Source: Polycyclovorans sp002706265 (lineage in GTDB: Bacteria; Pseudomonadota; Gammaproteobacteria; Nevskiales; Nevskiaceae). Taken from it: a DNA stretch of 64,000 nt. The stretch covers positions 62,001 to 126,000 of the forward strand of contig CAXBBM010000007.1 of the NCBI GenBank assembly GCA_963973915.1. Reading direction: 5' to 3'. A model generated the notes under the pieces. That model ran no database searches, was not told where the DNA came from, and saw nothing but the letters and a program-made list of their open reading frames with translations. Positions 8,522 to 16,958 of the stretch are shown here, piece by piece. A program made the position numbers and the translations under genes. Numbering within the stretch: the stretch's first letter is position 1; each line of letters begins with the position of its first letter.

Positions 8522-9246
8522 CCCCAGACGTATTTCAGGAACACGCCGTAGGCATCGGCGCTGGCCAGCACGAAGCCGCGCCAGCCGTCGATGAAGCCGC
8601 CGGCCATCAGCCAGCCGCGCAGGAACCGCCACAGCGCCCGCAGGCTGGCAACCGCCGGGTGCGCCGCCTTGACCTTGCGCAGGTCGGGCCGGGCGTAGGT
8701 CCAGCGCTTTTCGAACAGATGCCCGACGCTGGCATAGGGATCGTGGCCGACGTGGCCCGGCAGCCGCGCGACCGCCGGCCTGGCGCCGCCGTCGATCCGC
8801 ACCAGGCGCTCGTGCACGGCGCCCACGAACTGCACCTGCTGGCGGTGATAGACGCGCCGTATCCACTCGCGCCCCAGCTTGCTGCGCAGCCGCCGACCCA
8901 GAAACCAGTTGTAGCGCCAGAAGGCGTGCACCTGCCGGTCCGACGCCGGATTGAAGGCCTGAAGCTGCGCCGCCAGCACGGGGTCGAACCACTCGTCGGT
9001 GTCCAGCGGGCAGACCCAGTCGTGGCGCGCACAGGCCGCGGCGGCGTTGCGGTTGGCACTGAAGTCTTCGAAGGTTTCGTGCAGCACCCGCACATGGGGA
9101 TAGCGCGCGGCAATCGCCAGCGTCGCGTCGGTCGAGCCGGTATCGACCATCACCACATCGTCAAAACCTACCGTGCTCGCAAGGCAACGCGCCAGGGTGC
9201 GCTCGGCGTTGCGGGCAATCAGCACCACGCTGACCGGGGTGCTCAT
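8476..9246 (-). CDS. family 2 glycosyltransferase (WaaE/KdtX-like)
   Basis: Start ATG 9246 overlaps the rmlB stop by 4 nt and gives 256 residues. The GT-A core reads VSVVLIARNAERTL, VDTGSTD (residues 34-40) and LDTDEWFD (about 80-87), then WIRRVYHRQQVQFVGAVHERLV. This resembles WaaE-type LPS core beta-1,4-glucosyltransferases; the exact sugar is inferred only loosely. It is the last gene of the rmlA-C-D-B chain, so it may use a dTDP-sugar or complete a rhamnose-containing oligosaccharide. The 3' end overlaps the convergent gene at 7556-8521 by 46 bp. Confidence 0.85.
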   Translation of the reverse strand: MSTPVSVVLIARNAERTLARCLASTVGFDDVVMVDTGSTDATLAIAARYPHVRVLHETFEDFSANRNAAAACARHDWVCPLDTDEWFDPVLAAQLQAFNPASDRQVHAFWRYNWFLGRRLRSKLGREWIRRVYHRQQVQFVGAVHERLVRIDGGARPAVARLPGHVGHDPYASVGHLFEKRWTYARPDLRKVKAAHPAVASLRALWRFLRGWLMAGGFIDGWRGFVLASADAYGVFLKYVWGYAARKASAERTQGA

Positions 9247-10235
9247 GACCCCAGATACCAGTCGAGGGTCGCATCCAGCTCGGCCTCGAAACAGCGGGCG
9301 CGCTGCCAGCCGAGTTCTTCGGCGACCTTGGAGGCATCGATGGCGTAGCGCCAGTCGTGGCCGGGGCGGTCGGTGACGAAGCGCATCAAGGCCGCGTGCG
9401 GCGTGCGCTGCGGGCAGCGGCGGTCGAAGGCGGCGCAGATCAGCCGCACGATCTCGACATTGCTGCGCTCGTTGCCACCGCCGAGGTTGTAGCACTCGCC
9501 GAGGCGGCCGCCGCGCATCACCGCGTCAATGCCCCGGCAATGGTCGGTCACATACAGCCAGTCGCGAATGTTGCTGCCATCGCCGTACACCGGAATCGGC
9601 GCCTGCGCATGGCAGGCGCGAATCACCGTGGGGATGAATTTTTCGGCGTGCTGGCGGGGCCCAAAATTGTTCGAGCAGTTGGTGGTTACCACCGGCAGGC
9701 CGTAGGTATGGAACCACGCCCGCACCAGGTGATCGGACGCGGCCTTGCTGGCCGAGTACGGCGAGTTGGGCGCGTAGGCCGTGGCCTCGGTGAACGGCGG
9801 ATCGTCTGGCCCCAGCGTGCCGAACACCTCGTCGGTGGAAATGTGATGGAAGCGCACGTCGGCACGGCCCTGCCAGGCCGCGCGGGCGGCCTCCAGCAGG
9901 GTAAAGGTGCCGGTGACATTGGTGTGGACGAAGGCGCCGGGGCCGCTGATCGAGCGGTCAACATGCGACTCGGCGGCGAAGTGCACCACCGTGTCGATGT
10001 GCGCATCGCGCATCAGCGTTGCCACCCGCGCGGCGTCGGCAATGTCGCCCACCACGAGCTGGTGGCGATCGGCACCGGGCAGGTCATCAAGATTGCGGCG
10101 ATCGGCCGCGTAGGTCAGCAGGTCGAGCGTGGTCACCCGCACCTGGGCATCGCTGGCCAGCAGGTGGCGGACAAAATTGCTGCCGATGAACCCGGCGCCA
10201 CCGGTCACCAGCACCCTGCGCGGCACATGGTTCAT
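9243..10235 (-). CDS. rmlB: dTDP-glucose 4,6-dehydratase
   Basis: A 330-residue SDR-fold enzyme converting dTDP-glucose to dTDP-4-keto-6-deoxyglucose, the branch point for both rhamnose and Fuc3NAc-type sugars made nearby. The NAD-binding motif TGGAGFIGS is at residues 11-19, the catalytic HISTDEVFG at about 131-139, and Tyr160-x3-Lys164 in SPYSASK. CSNNFGPRQHAEKFIP and YGDGSNIRDWLYVTDH are hallmark RmlB blocks. ATG 10235 overlaps the rmlD stop (ATGA), which fixes the start; the open frame upstream lies over rmlD and is rejected. Confidence 0.97.
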   Translation of the reverse strand: MNHVPRRVLVTGGAGFIGSNFVRHLLASDAQVRVTTLDLLTYAADRRNLDDLPGADRHQLVVGDIADAARVATLMRDAHIDTVVHFAAESHVDRSISGPGAFVHTNVTGTFTLLEAARAAWQGRADVRFHHISTDEVFGTLGPDDPPFTEATAYAPNSPYSASKAASDHLVRAWFHTYGLPVVTTNCSNNFGPRQHAEKFIPTVIRACHAQAPIPVYGDGSNIRDWLYVTDHCRGIDAVMRGGRLGECYNLGGGNERSNVEIVRLICAAFDRRCPQRTPHAALMRFVTDRPGHDWRYAIDASKVAEELGWQRARCFEAELDATLDWYLGS

Positions 10236-11110
10236 GCGTGGAACGCCGGGCTGCGCAGCAGCGCCTGCAGCGCGGCCTGCCAGTCGGGCGGCGAGAGTCC
10301 CAGCCGGGCTTCGGTGTCGCGCATGTCGAGCTGCGAATTGAGCGGCCGCAATGCCGGGGTCGGATACTCGGCCGTGGTGATGGCCCGCACCTGGGGCGCG
10401 CGGCTGATCAGGCCCGCCTGCAGCGCCTCGGCAAAAATGACGTCGGCAAAGCCGCGCCACGACACCGCCGGCGCGCCGGCGTAGTGATAAGTGCCCCAGG
10501 GCCAGGCGCCCCCCGAGACGATCGTCCGGGCAAGCCCCAGCAGGGCCTCGGCAATGGCGGCGGCCGGCGTCGGCCCGCCGATCTGGTCATCGACGATGTT
10601 CAGCGCGTCGCGGTCGCGGGCCAGCCGCAGCATGGTTTTCACGAAGTTGCCGCCGTGGCGGCCGAACACCCAACTGGTCCGCAGGATCAGGTGCGCCGGC
10701 AGGGCCTGGCGTATGGCCGCCTCGCCGGCCGCCTTGCTGCGGCCGTACTGGCCCAGCGGGTTGACCGCATCGGCCGGCGTGTAAGGGGCGTCGGCGCGCC
10801 CGTCGAACACGTAGTCGGTGGACAGGTGCAGCAGCGCAATGCCGCGCTGCGCGCAGGCCGTGGCCAGATGCGCGGCACCGTCACGGTTGATGGCCTCGGC
10901 CCGATCAGGCTCGGCCTCCGCGCGGTCGACCGCGGTGTAGGCGGCGGCGTTGATCAGCACCTTGGGGTGATGCCGGTCGAGCGCCCGGGCAATGGCGTCG
11001 GGCCGGGTGATGTCCAGCGCGCTGTGCGTCAGGGCGTGATCGGCCTCACCCAGACGCCCGGCGATCTCGCGCCCCACCTGCCCGCCGGCACCGAGCACCA
11101 GAATGCTCAT
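10232..11110 (-). CDS. rmlD: dTDP-4-dehydrorhamnose reductase
   Basis: A 292-residue SDR enzyme that carries out the final step to dTDP-L-rhamnose. It shows ILVLGAGGQVGREIA (GxxGxxG at residues 7-13), the INAAAYTAVDRAEAEPDRAEAI-type block near residue 53, LSTDYVFDG (97-105) and Tyr122-x3-Lys126 in GQYGRSK. The length and motifs are standard for RmlD. It overlaps rmlC upstream and rmlB downstream by 4 nt each. Confidence 0.97.
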   Translation of the reverse strand: MSILVLGAGGQVGREIAGRLGEADHALTHSALDITRPDAIARALDRHHPKVLINAAAYTAVDRAEAEPDRAEAINRDGAAHLATACAQRGIALLHLSTDYVFDGRADAPYTPADAVNPLGQYGRSKAAGEAAIRQALPAHLILRTSWVFGRHGGNFVKTMLRLARDRDALNIVDDQIGGPTPAAAIAEALLGLARTIVSGGAWPWGTYHYAGAPAVSWRGFADVIFAEALQAGLISRAPQVRAITTAEYPTPALRPLNSQLDMRDTEARLGLSPPDWQAALQALLRSPAFHA

Positions 11111-11652
11111 GGCAGCCGGTCCTGATCGGCCAGTCGCGGCAGGGCCAGGTCCTTGGGCGACAGCCGGTAGGGCACGTCCAGCGCCGGCCAGGCAATGCCC
11201 AGCGCCGGGTCATCGAAGCGGATGCCGGTTTCCGACCCGGGGTGGTAGTAGTCGGTGCATTTGTAGACGAAGTCGGCGGTGTCGGAGAGCACACAGAATC
11301 CGTGCGCGAAGCCGGGCGGAATGTACAGCTGCCGATGACTGACATCGTCGAGCACCATGGCCAGATGCTGGCCGAAGGTGGGTGAACCGCGGCGCACGTC
11401 CACCGCCACGTCGAGCACGGCGCCAGCGCTGACCCGCACCAATTTGCCCTGCGGCTGCACGCATTGGTAATGCAGCCCGCGCAGGGTGCCGCGCACCGAA
11501 CGTGACTGGTTGTCCTGCACGAAACGCAGCTTGAGCGCACGCGCCAGCAGGTCCTGCTCACGGTAGGTTTCGAGGAAGAAGCCGCGATCGTCGCCAAACA
11601 CCCTGGGCGTGATGCACAAAACGCCGGGCAGCGCGGTTTCGGTGATGGTCAT
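11107..11652 (-). CDS. rmlC: dTDP-4-dehydrorhamnose 3,5-epimerase
   Basis: A 181-residue cupin that epimerises C3 and C5 of dTDP-4-keto-6-deoxyglucose. FGDDRGFFLETY lies at residues 19-30 and TLRGLHYQ contains the catalytic His61. The IPPGFAHGFCVLSD block and the paired DDPALGIAWP segment near the C-terminus are characteristic. Start and stop overlap rmlA and rmlD by 4 nt, consistent with tight coupling within the rml set. Confidence 0.97.
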   Translation of the reverse strand: MTITETALPGVLCITPRVFGDDRGFFLETYREQDLLARALKLRFVQDNQSRSVRGTLRGLHYQCVQPQGKLVRVSAGAVLDVAVDVRRGSPTFGQHLAMVLDDVSHRQLYIPPGFAHGFCVLSDTADFVYKCTDYYHPGSETGIRFDDPALGIAWPALDVPYRLSPKDLALPRLADQDRLP

Positions 11653-12521
11653 CGGGCCAGCCTTTCGAGATAGCGACCGTAGTCGGACCGGATCAGCGGC
11701 TGCGCCAGACGCCGCAGTTGTTCGCCGTCGATCCAGCCCTGGCGAAAGGCGATCTCCTCAGGACAGCAGATCTGCAGGCCCTGCCGCTGCTGCACGGTGC
11801 GGACGAAGTTGGCGGCCTCCAGCAGGGCATCGTGGGTGCCGGTGTCGAGCCAGGCAAAGCCGCGGCCCAGGCGTTCGACGTGCAGACTGCCCTGGGTCAG
11901 GTAGTGCCGATTGACGTCACTGATCTCCAGCTCGCCGCGCGCCGAAGGGCGGATCTGCCGCGCAACGTCAACCACTGCCGCGTCGTAGAAGTACAGGCCG
12001 GTCACCGCGTCCTGCGAGCGGGGCTTGAGCGGCTTCTCTTCGATGCTCATGGCCTTGCCGCTGCGGTCGTCGAACTCGACCACGCCGTAGCGCTCGGGGT
12101 CGGCCACGGTGTAACCGAAGATGGTGGCGCCGGCCGTGCGTGCCGTCGCACGCGCCAGCAGCTCGGGCAGGCCGTGACCGAAAAAAAGATTGTCGCCAAG
12201 AATCAGGCAGGCCGGCTGACCGGCCAGAAAGGCCTCGCCAATCAAGAACGCCTGCGCCAGCCCCTCAGGGCGGGGCTGTACCGCGTAGTGCAGCGCAATG
12301 CCCCACTGTGCCCCATCGCCCAGCGTCGCCTGAAAGGCCGGCGCGTCGTGCGGGGTGGTGATGATGAGAATTTCGCGCAGCCCCGCCAGCATCGCGACCG
12401 ACAGGGGGTAGTAGATCATCGGCTTGTCGTACACCGGCATGAGCTGCTTGCTGACGCCGTGGGTCAGCGGATACAGCCGGGTGCCGGAACCACCCGCCAA
12501 CACAATGGCTTTTCGTGTCAT
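11649..12521 (-). CDS. rmlA: glucose-1-phosphate thymidylyltransferase
   Basis: A 290-residue nucleotidyltransferase making dTDP-glucose from dTTP and glucose-1-phosphate. The signature KAIVLAGGSGTRLYPLTHGV spans the catalytic loop, followed by KQLMPVYDKPMIYYPLS, ILGDNLFFGHG and FAWLDTGTHDALLEA. It is the first gene of a five-gene leftward chain (rmlA, rmlC, rmlD, rmlB, GT2), each overlapping the next by ATGA. It is divergent from the fdtA-like gene, with only 76 bp between, so both promoters must lie in that gap. Confidence 0.97.
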   Translation of the reverse strand: MTRKAIVLAGGSGTRLYPLTHGVSKQLMPVYDKPMIYYPLSVAMLAGLREILIITTPHDAPAFQATLGDGAQWGIALHYAVQPRPEGLAQAFLIGEAFLAGQPACLILGDNLFFGHGLPELLARATARTAGATIFGYTVADPERYGVVEFDDRSGKAMSIEEKPLKPRSQDAVTGLYFYDAAVVDVARQIRPSARGELEISDVNRHYLTQGSLHVERLGRGFAWLDTGTHDALLEAANFVRTVQQRQGLQICCPEEIAFRQGWIDGEQLRRLAQPLIRSDYGRYLERLAR

Positions 12522-12597
12522 CGAAACGTACTGGATAAACAGGACGTTATGCTAACGCTTCAGCCGCTGGGCGCTCCTGCACAACCTGCAAAACCTT

Positions 12598-13023
12598 GTG
12601 AATGCGATGAAGCCACTGATGAACTGGATCGATTTGACCAAGCGTGGCGATGCCCGCGGCAGCCTGGTCGCCATTGAGGGCCACGGCGCGATTCCGTTCG
12701 AGATCAGACGCGTCTATTACATCTTCGACACGCTGCAGGGCGTCAGCCGGGGGTATCACGCGCACCGCAATCTGCAGCAGTTGATGGTCTGCGTTGCAGG
12801 GTCGTGCCGCGTCAGCCTCGACGACGGCCGACAGCGCGCCGACGCCGTGCTGGACGACCCCTGCCGCGGGCTGCTCATTGAAGGCCTGGTCTGGCGAGAG
12901 ATGCACGATTTCTCAGAGCACTGTGTGCTTCTGGTGCTGGCCAGCGAGCCTTACGACGAACGCGACTACATTCGGGACCACGATGCGTTTCTCCGTCTGG
13001 CCGTCGGGAATCGGTGCGGCTGA
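12598..13023 (+). CDS. fdtA: dTDP-4-oxo-6-deoxyhexose 3,4-ketoisomerase (FdtA/QdtA/WxcM-C type)
   Basis: About 141 residues of a cupin of the FdtA/QdtA family, which moves the keto group of dTDP-4-keto-6-deoxyglucose from C4 to C3. Visible family blocks are DARGSLVAIE, EIRRVYYIFD, RGYHAHRNLQQLMVCVAGSC (with the conserved His pair) and a C-terminal VLASEPYDERDYIRD. Fuc3NAc (FdtA) and Qui3NAc (QdtA) branches differ in C4 stereochemistry and cannot be separated by eye. Start is uncertain: GTG 12598, ATG 12607 and ATG 12619 are all in frame and none has a clear Shine-Dalgarno. Confidence 0.85.
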   Translation: MNAMKPLMNWIDLTKRGDARGSLVAIEGHGAIPFEIRRVYYIFDTLQGVSRGYHAHRNLQQLMVCVAGSCRVSLDDGRQRADAVLDDPCRGLLIEGLVWREMHDFSEHCVLLVLASEPYDERDYIRDHDAFLRLAVGNRCG

Positions 13024-13787
13024 TGGCGCCCCGCATTCATCCCACCGCGCTCATCGATGCCGCAGCCACGCTGGCCGATGACGTCAGCGTGGGGCCCTAC
13101 ACCGTGATTCACGGCAACGTGCGCCTGGGCGCGGGCACCGTCGTGGGCGCCTTTTGCGAACTCGGGCATCCCCGCCTCGGCGGCGCTGGCGACCGGCCGC
13201 TGGTGATCGGCGACCACAGCCTGATCCGCTCGCACAGCGTCTTCTACGAAGGCTCGTGCTTTGGCCAGGGCCTGAACACGGGGCACCGCGTGACCGTGCG
13301 CGAAGGCACGATCGCGGGCGATCACCTGCAACTGGGCACCCTCTGCGATGTGCAGGGCGATTGCCGGTTCGGACACTACAGCCGGCTCCACAGCAACGTG
13401 CACATCGGCCAGGGATCGACCGTTGGCGACTATGTCTGGCTGTTCCCCTACGTGGTGCTCACCAACGACCCGCATCCACCCAGCGAGGTGCGGCTTGGGG
13501 TCACCGTCGAGGATTACGCCGTGGTCGCCACCATGACCGTGGTGCTGCCCGGGGTGACCATCGGGTCGGGCGCGCTGGTGGCCGCGCACAGCGCCGTGGC
13601 AAAAAACGTGGCGCCCGACACGGTGGTGGCGGGGGCCCCCGCCGCGTTTGTCCGCAATGCCGACGAGATCAGGTTGAAGGACGGCAGTGGACGTCGCGCC
13701 TACCCGTGGCGACGCCACTTTCACCGCGGCTATCTGCCCGCCGCGGTGCAGGCCTGGATCGCCGAGTTCGGTGCGGCGCAACCATGA
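13023..13787 (+). CDS. fdtC: dTDP-3-amino-3,6-dideoxyhexose N-acetyltransferase (hexapeptide, FdtC/QdtC-like)
   Basis: A 254-residue left-handed beta-helix acyltransferase. It begins APRIHPTALIDAAATLADDVSVG and continues as hexapeptide repeats (V-x-x-G-x type) to about residue 210, ending in GAPAAFVRNADEIR. Members acetylate the 3-amino group of dTDP-3-amino-3,6-dideoxyhexoses. Position between the ketoisomerase and aminotransferase genes supports this. ATG 13023 shares one base with the preceding TGA (TGATG), which I prefer over an in-frame GTG three codons upstream; the 3' end overlaps fdtB by 4 nt. Confidence 0.85.
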   Translation: MAPRIHPTALIDAAATLADDVSVGPYTVIHGNVRLGAGTVVGAFCELGHPRLGGAGDRPLVIGDHSLIRSHSVFYEGSCFGQGLNTGHRVTVREGTIAGDHLQLGTLCDVQGDCRFGHYSRLHSNVHIGQGSTVGDYVWLFPYVVLTNDPHPPSEVRLGVTVEDYAVVATMTVVLPGVTIGSGALVAAHSAVAKNVAPDTVVAGAPAAFVRNADEIRLKDGSGRRAYPWRRHFHRGYLPAAVQAWIAEFGAAQP

Positions 13788-14893
13788 TCCCGGTGCTCGA
13801 CCTGAAGGCGGTCAACGCCCGGTATCGCGACGCCCTGATCGCGGCGTGCACCGCCGTCATCGACTCCGGCTGGTACATCACCGGAAGCGCGCTGACCGAG
13901 TTCGAGGCGCAGTTCGCGGCGTATTGCGGCAGCGACCACTGCATCGGTGTGGGCAACGGACTGGATGCGCTCGCCCTGGTGCTCCAAGCGTGGAAGGCCC
14001 TGGGCAGGCTGCGTGACGGTGACGAAGTGATTGTGCCCGCCAACACCTTCATCGCCAGCGTGCTGGCCATAACCCAGAGCGGTCTGCGGCCGGTGTTGAT
14101 CGACCCCGATCCCGACCATTTCGGCCTGTCGGCGGCGCAGCTTCAACCACACCTCACACCCCGCACCAGAGTCTTGATGCCGGTGCACCTGTACGGGCAG
14201 ATCGAGGGCATGCCGCCGCTCATGGCGCTGGCAAGGCACCGCAATCTGCTGGTCCTGGAAGACGCCGCGCAGGCGCATGGGGCCGAAATGGACGGACGGC
14301 GCGCCGGGACCTGGGGCGATGCCGCGGGATTCAGCTTCTATCCCGGCAAGAACCTCGGCGCGCTCGGTGACGGCGGCGCCATCACCACCTCCGATGCGGC
14401 CTTGGCAGACACGCTGCGGTCGCTGCGCAACTACGGTTCGCAGACCAAGTACGTGCATGAGCTGTGCGGGGTCAACAGCCGACTGGATGAGCTTCAGGCC
14501 GCCATGCTGAGCGTCAAACTTCGCGGTCTCGATGCCGATACCGAGCGCCGCCGCCGCGTCGCCGCCGCGTACACCGCCGGCATCTGCAACCCGCACATCC
14601 GCCTGCCAAGGGTTGGTCAGGCCGGCAGCCACGTCTGGCATCTGTACGTGGTGCGCTGCGTCCACCGGGACGCCCTGCAACGGCATCTGGCCGCCCAGGG
14701 CGTCGGCACCGCCATTCACTATCCCACGCCGCCGCACCGCCAGAACGCCTATGCGCATCTGGCGGAACAGCCGTTGCCGCTCACCGAGCAACTGAGTCGC
14801 GAAGTGCTGAGCCTGCCGATGGGGCCGGCCTTGACCGACGCCGAGGTGGCGCAGGTGATCGAAGCCTGCAACCGCTTCACGCCGGAGGCCTGA
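13784..14893 (+). CDS. fdtB: dTDP-3-oxo-6-deoxyhexose aminotransferase (DegT/DnrJ/EryC1)
   Basis: A 369-residue PLP enzyme of the sugar aminotransferase family. The N-terminus MIPVLDLKAVNARYRD, VGNGLDALALVLQA, VIVPANTFIAS and LEDAAQAHGAE are family blocks, and the PLP lysine is Lys189 in FSFYPGKNLGALGDGGA. It would aminate C3 of the product of FdtA before acetylation by FdtC. Start ATG 13784 overlaps the fdtC stop (ATGA); the open frame upstream covers fdtC and is not used. The stop shares a base with the next gene (TGATG). Confidence 0.92.
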   Translation: MIPVLDLKAVNARYRDALIAACTAVIDSGWYITGSALTEFEAQFAAYCGSDHCIGVGNGLDALALVLQAWKALGRLRDGDEVIVPANTFIASVLAITQSGLRPVLIDPDPDHFGLSAAQLQPHLTPRTRVLMPVHLYGQIEGMPPLMALARHRNLLVLEDAAQAHGAEMDGRRAGTWGDAAGFSFYPGKNLGALGDGGAITTSDAALADTLRSLRNYGSQTKYVHELCGVNSRLDELQAAMLSVKLRGLDADTERRRRVAAAYTAGICNPHIRLPRVGQAGSHVWHLYVVRCVHRDALQRHLAAQGVGTAIHYPTPPHRQNAYAHLAEQPLPLTEQLSREVLSLPMGPALTDAEVAQVIEACNRFTPEA

Positions 14894-15843
14894 TGACCTC
14901 ACCCCGCGTCGTCTTCGTGCTGCTGGCCTACAACCAGGCGCCTTGGGTGCGACAGGCCTGCGAGGCCGCACTGAACCAGGACTATCAACCGCTGGACATC
15001 ATTTTTTCGGACGACGCGTCCAGCGACGAGACCTTCGCCATCATGCGCGCGGTCGCGGCGGACTATCGCGGGCCACACCGGGTCTGGCTCAACCGCAACC
15101 CCCAGAACCTGGGGCTGATCCGCCACGTCAACACCTTGCACGCGCTGGCCGATGCCGATCTGCTGGTGGCCGCGGCGGGAGACGACATCTCGCTGCCGAA
15201 CCGGACCACCACGCTGGTGCGCGCCTTTCAGGACGCCGCGGGCGCCGCACATTCCTTCCATTCGGCGGTACAGACCATCGACCAAGCCGGGCGCATCACC
15301 TGTCCGCTGCTGCGCCCCCACCTGACCGACGACCACCCCGATCCCGCGCAATGGCAGGGGCGCATGGCGACCCTGATCGGCGCCACCCACGCCTGGACGC
15401 GTCCCTTGTTCGAGCGCTTCGGCCCCATCACCGAGCCCGACGCCTACGAAGACCTGGTGCTGGCCTATCGCGCCATGCTGCTCGGCGGCCTGCGGTACAT
15501 CGACACGCCGCTGGTGCAGTATCGCGAGGGCGTCGGCATGTCATCGCCGGCGCATCGCGATCCGGTGCAGGCCTTGCAGCGACGGCTGCGCCTGGAGCCC
15601 GCCGTGCTGCGCCAGCGCCAGCAGGACTGCCTCACGCTGGGCCGCAAGTCACTGGCGCGGACCCTGGGGCGCGAGGCCGCAGGGCGGCAGCTGATGCTGG
15701 GCCTTGAACTCGGCACCCAGCGCCCCGGTGCCCGCCTGATCCCGGCGCTGCGCAAAGGGCTGTGGCGGTACTGGCTGCGGGGTTGCCGCAAGCGGCTGAA
15801 GCACTGGATACACGCCCGCAAGCGGGTCAGCGGCGGCGCTTGA
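14893..15843 (+). CDS. family 2 glycosyltransferase
   Basis: A 316-residue GT2 protein. The N-terminal GT-A core has VVFVLLAYNQAPWVRQA, a two-Asp IIFSDDASSDETF near residues 35-47 and AAGDDISLPNR as the DxD-equivalent near residue 95-105. The C-terminal third is strongly basic and amphipathic, suggesting membrane association. It is the fourth gene of the fdtA-fdtC-fdtB chain and is coupled by TGATG, so it is the best candidate to transfer the 3-acetamido sugar made by that set. That substrate is inferred from position only. Confidence 0.85.
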   Translation: MTSPRVVFVLLAYNQAPWVRQACEAALNQDYQPLDIIFSDDASSDETFAIMRAVAADYRGPHRVWLNRNPQNLGLIRHVNTLHALADADLLVAAAGDDISLPNRTTTLVRAFQDAAGAAHSFHSAVQTIDQAGRITCPLLRPHLTDDHPDPAQWQGRMATLIGATHAWTRPLFERFGPITEPDAYEDLVLAYRAMLLGGLRYIDTPLVQYREGVGMSSPAHRDPVQALQRRLRLEPAVLRQRQQDCLTLGRKSLARTLGREAAGRQLMLGLELGTQRPGARLIPALRKGLWRYWLRGCRKRLKHWIHARKRVSGGA

Positions 15844-15858
15844 GCCCGCCGCGGGGCA

Positions 15859-16893
15859 TCAGGGGCGGCGCGCCGGGCTGTCGGCATTCACGAATTCGAC
15901 GCGCTGCCCGATGCGCCGTATCGCCGGATACCGCCGGGGCCTGATCAAAGCCCTCAGTCGATACCCCCAGAACAGGCCCAGCACCGTCAACAGGCGCGCG
16001 GCGGGCGTGCGCTCGGGCAGCACCTGGTGTCGATGCGGCAGCAGCGTGCGCACCATCGCCGGGCAGCAATAGCCGTCCAGCCACGCCTTCAGGACCGACT
16101 GGAAAGCCAGCGGGCTCGGCAGGCCGGTTGACGCGACGCCGCGATGTGCCAGCGCGGCGCCCAGCATGGCCCAGCGCAGCGCCCACAGGCGGGCGGCCTT
16201 GCCGGCCGCGCGCGGCGGCGGGCCCGAGACGGTGACCGCAGCGGGGTGGCGCCGATACGCGACCAGGGGCTGATCAAGGTAGGTGAGCGGCAGGTCGTTG
16301 ACGCGCGCCGCCAGGGCGATCGCCCAGTCGAAATAGCCGCCTTCTGGAACCACACCCACCTGCGCCAGCAGCGCGCGGGGAAACATCAGGGCATGTCCCG
16401 ACACGCAGTTCGAAAACAGCAGGCGCAGGGCCGGCGGATCGCTCTGCATCACCTTGAGTTCACTGAACCGGGCGCGGCCCTGCTGGCGCAACGGTCGCCC
16501 GGCGTCGTCGATGAAGGTCGAGTCACAGTACGCGGCGCCGCCGTGGCGTTGACACGCGGCCAGCAGGCGCGCCGTTTTCTCGGGGTGCCAGCGGTCGTCC
16601 TGATCGCAGGGCGAAATGTACGCGCCCCGGCACGCTGCGAAGCAGCGGGCAAAGTTGCCGTTGAAGCCGAGCCGGGCCTGCGGCGGCAGCAGCCGCACCC
16701 GGGCATCCGCCGCGGCATAGCGCGCCAACCGGGCGCGGGTGTCGTCGGTGGAGCCGTCGTCCGAGACGACGATTTCGAGGTGCGGATAACTTTGCGCCAG
16801 CAGCGAATCCATCTGCTCGCCGAGATAGGCGCCGGCGTTGTAGGTCGCCAGCGCGATGGACACCAAAGGGCAGGGGTCAGCGTTCCGCGACAT
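15859..16893 (-). CDS. family 2 glycosyltransferase
   Basis: A 344-residue GT2 protein on the opposite strand. The core reads VSIALATYNAGAYLGEQMDS, VVSDDGSTDDTRA (about residues 37-49) and SPCDQDDRWHPEK (about 92-104, with the metal-binding Asp residues). This pattern resembles RfbF/WbbL-like rhamnosyltransferases, which fits the rml genes nearby, but the assignment is tentative. It is convergent with the preceding GT2 (15-bp gap) and divergent from the next. Confidence 0.85.
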   Translation of the reverse strand: MSRNADPCPLVSIALATYNAGAYLGEQMDSLLAQSYPHLEIVVSDDGSTDDTRARLARYAAADARVRLLPPQARLGFNGNFARCFAACRGAYISPCDQDDRWHPEKTARLLAACQRHGGAAYCDSTFIDDAGRPLRQQGRARFSELKVMQSDPPALRLLFSNCVSGHALMFPRALLAQVGVVPEGGYFDWAIALAARVNDLPLTYLDQPLVAYRRHPAAVTVSGPPPRAAGKAARLWALRWAMLGAALAHRGVASTGLPSPLAFQSVLKAWLDGYCCPAMVRTLLPHRHQVLPERTPAARLLTVLGLFWGYRLRALIRPRRYPAIRRIGQRVEFVNADSPARRP

Positions 16894-16958
16894 GTTCGGG
16901 GATGATAAGGGTTCGCATGGCCGCCCTGGGCCTGCGCGTCCGCCCCCAAGAGCCGTGC

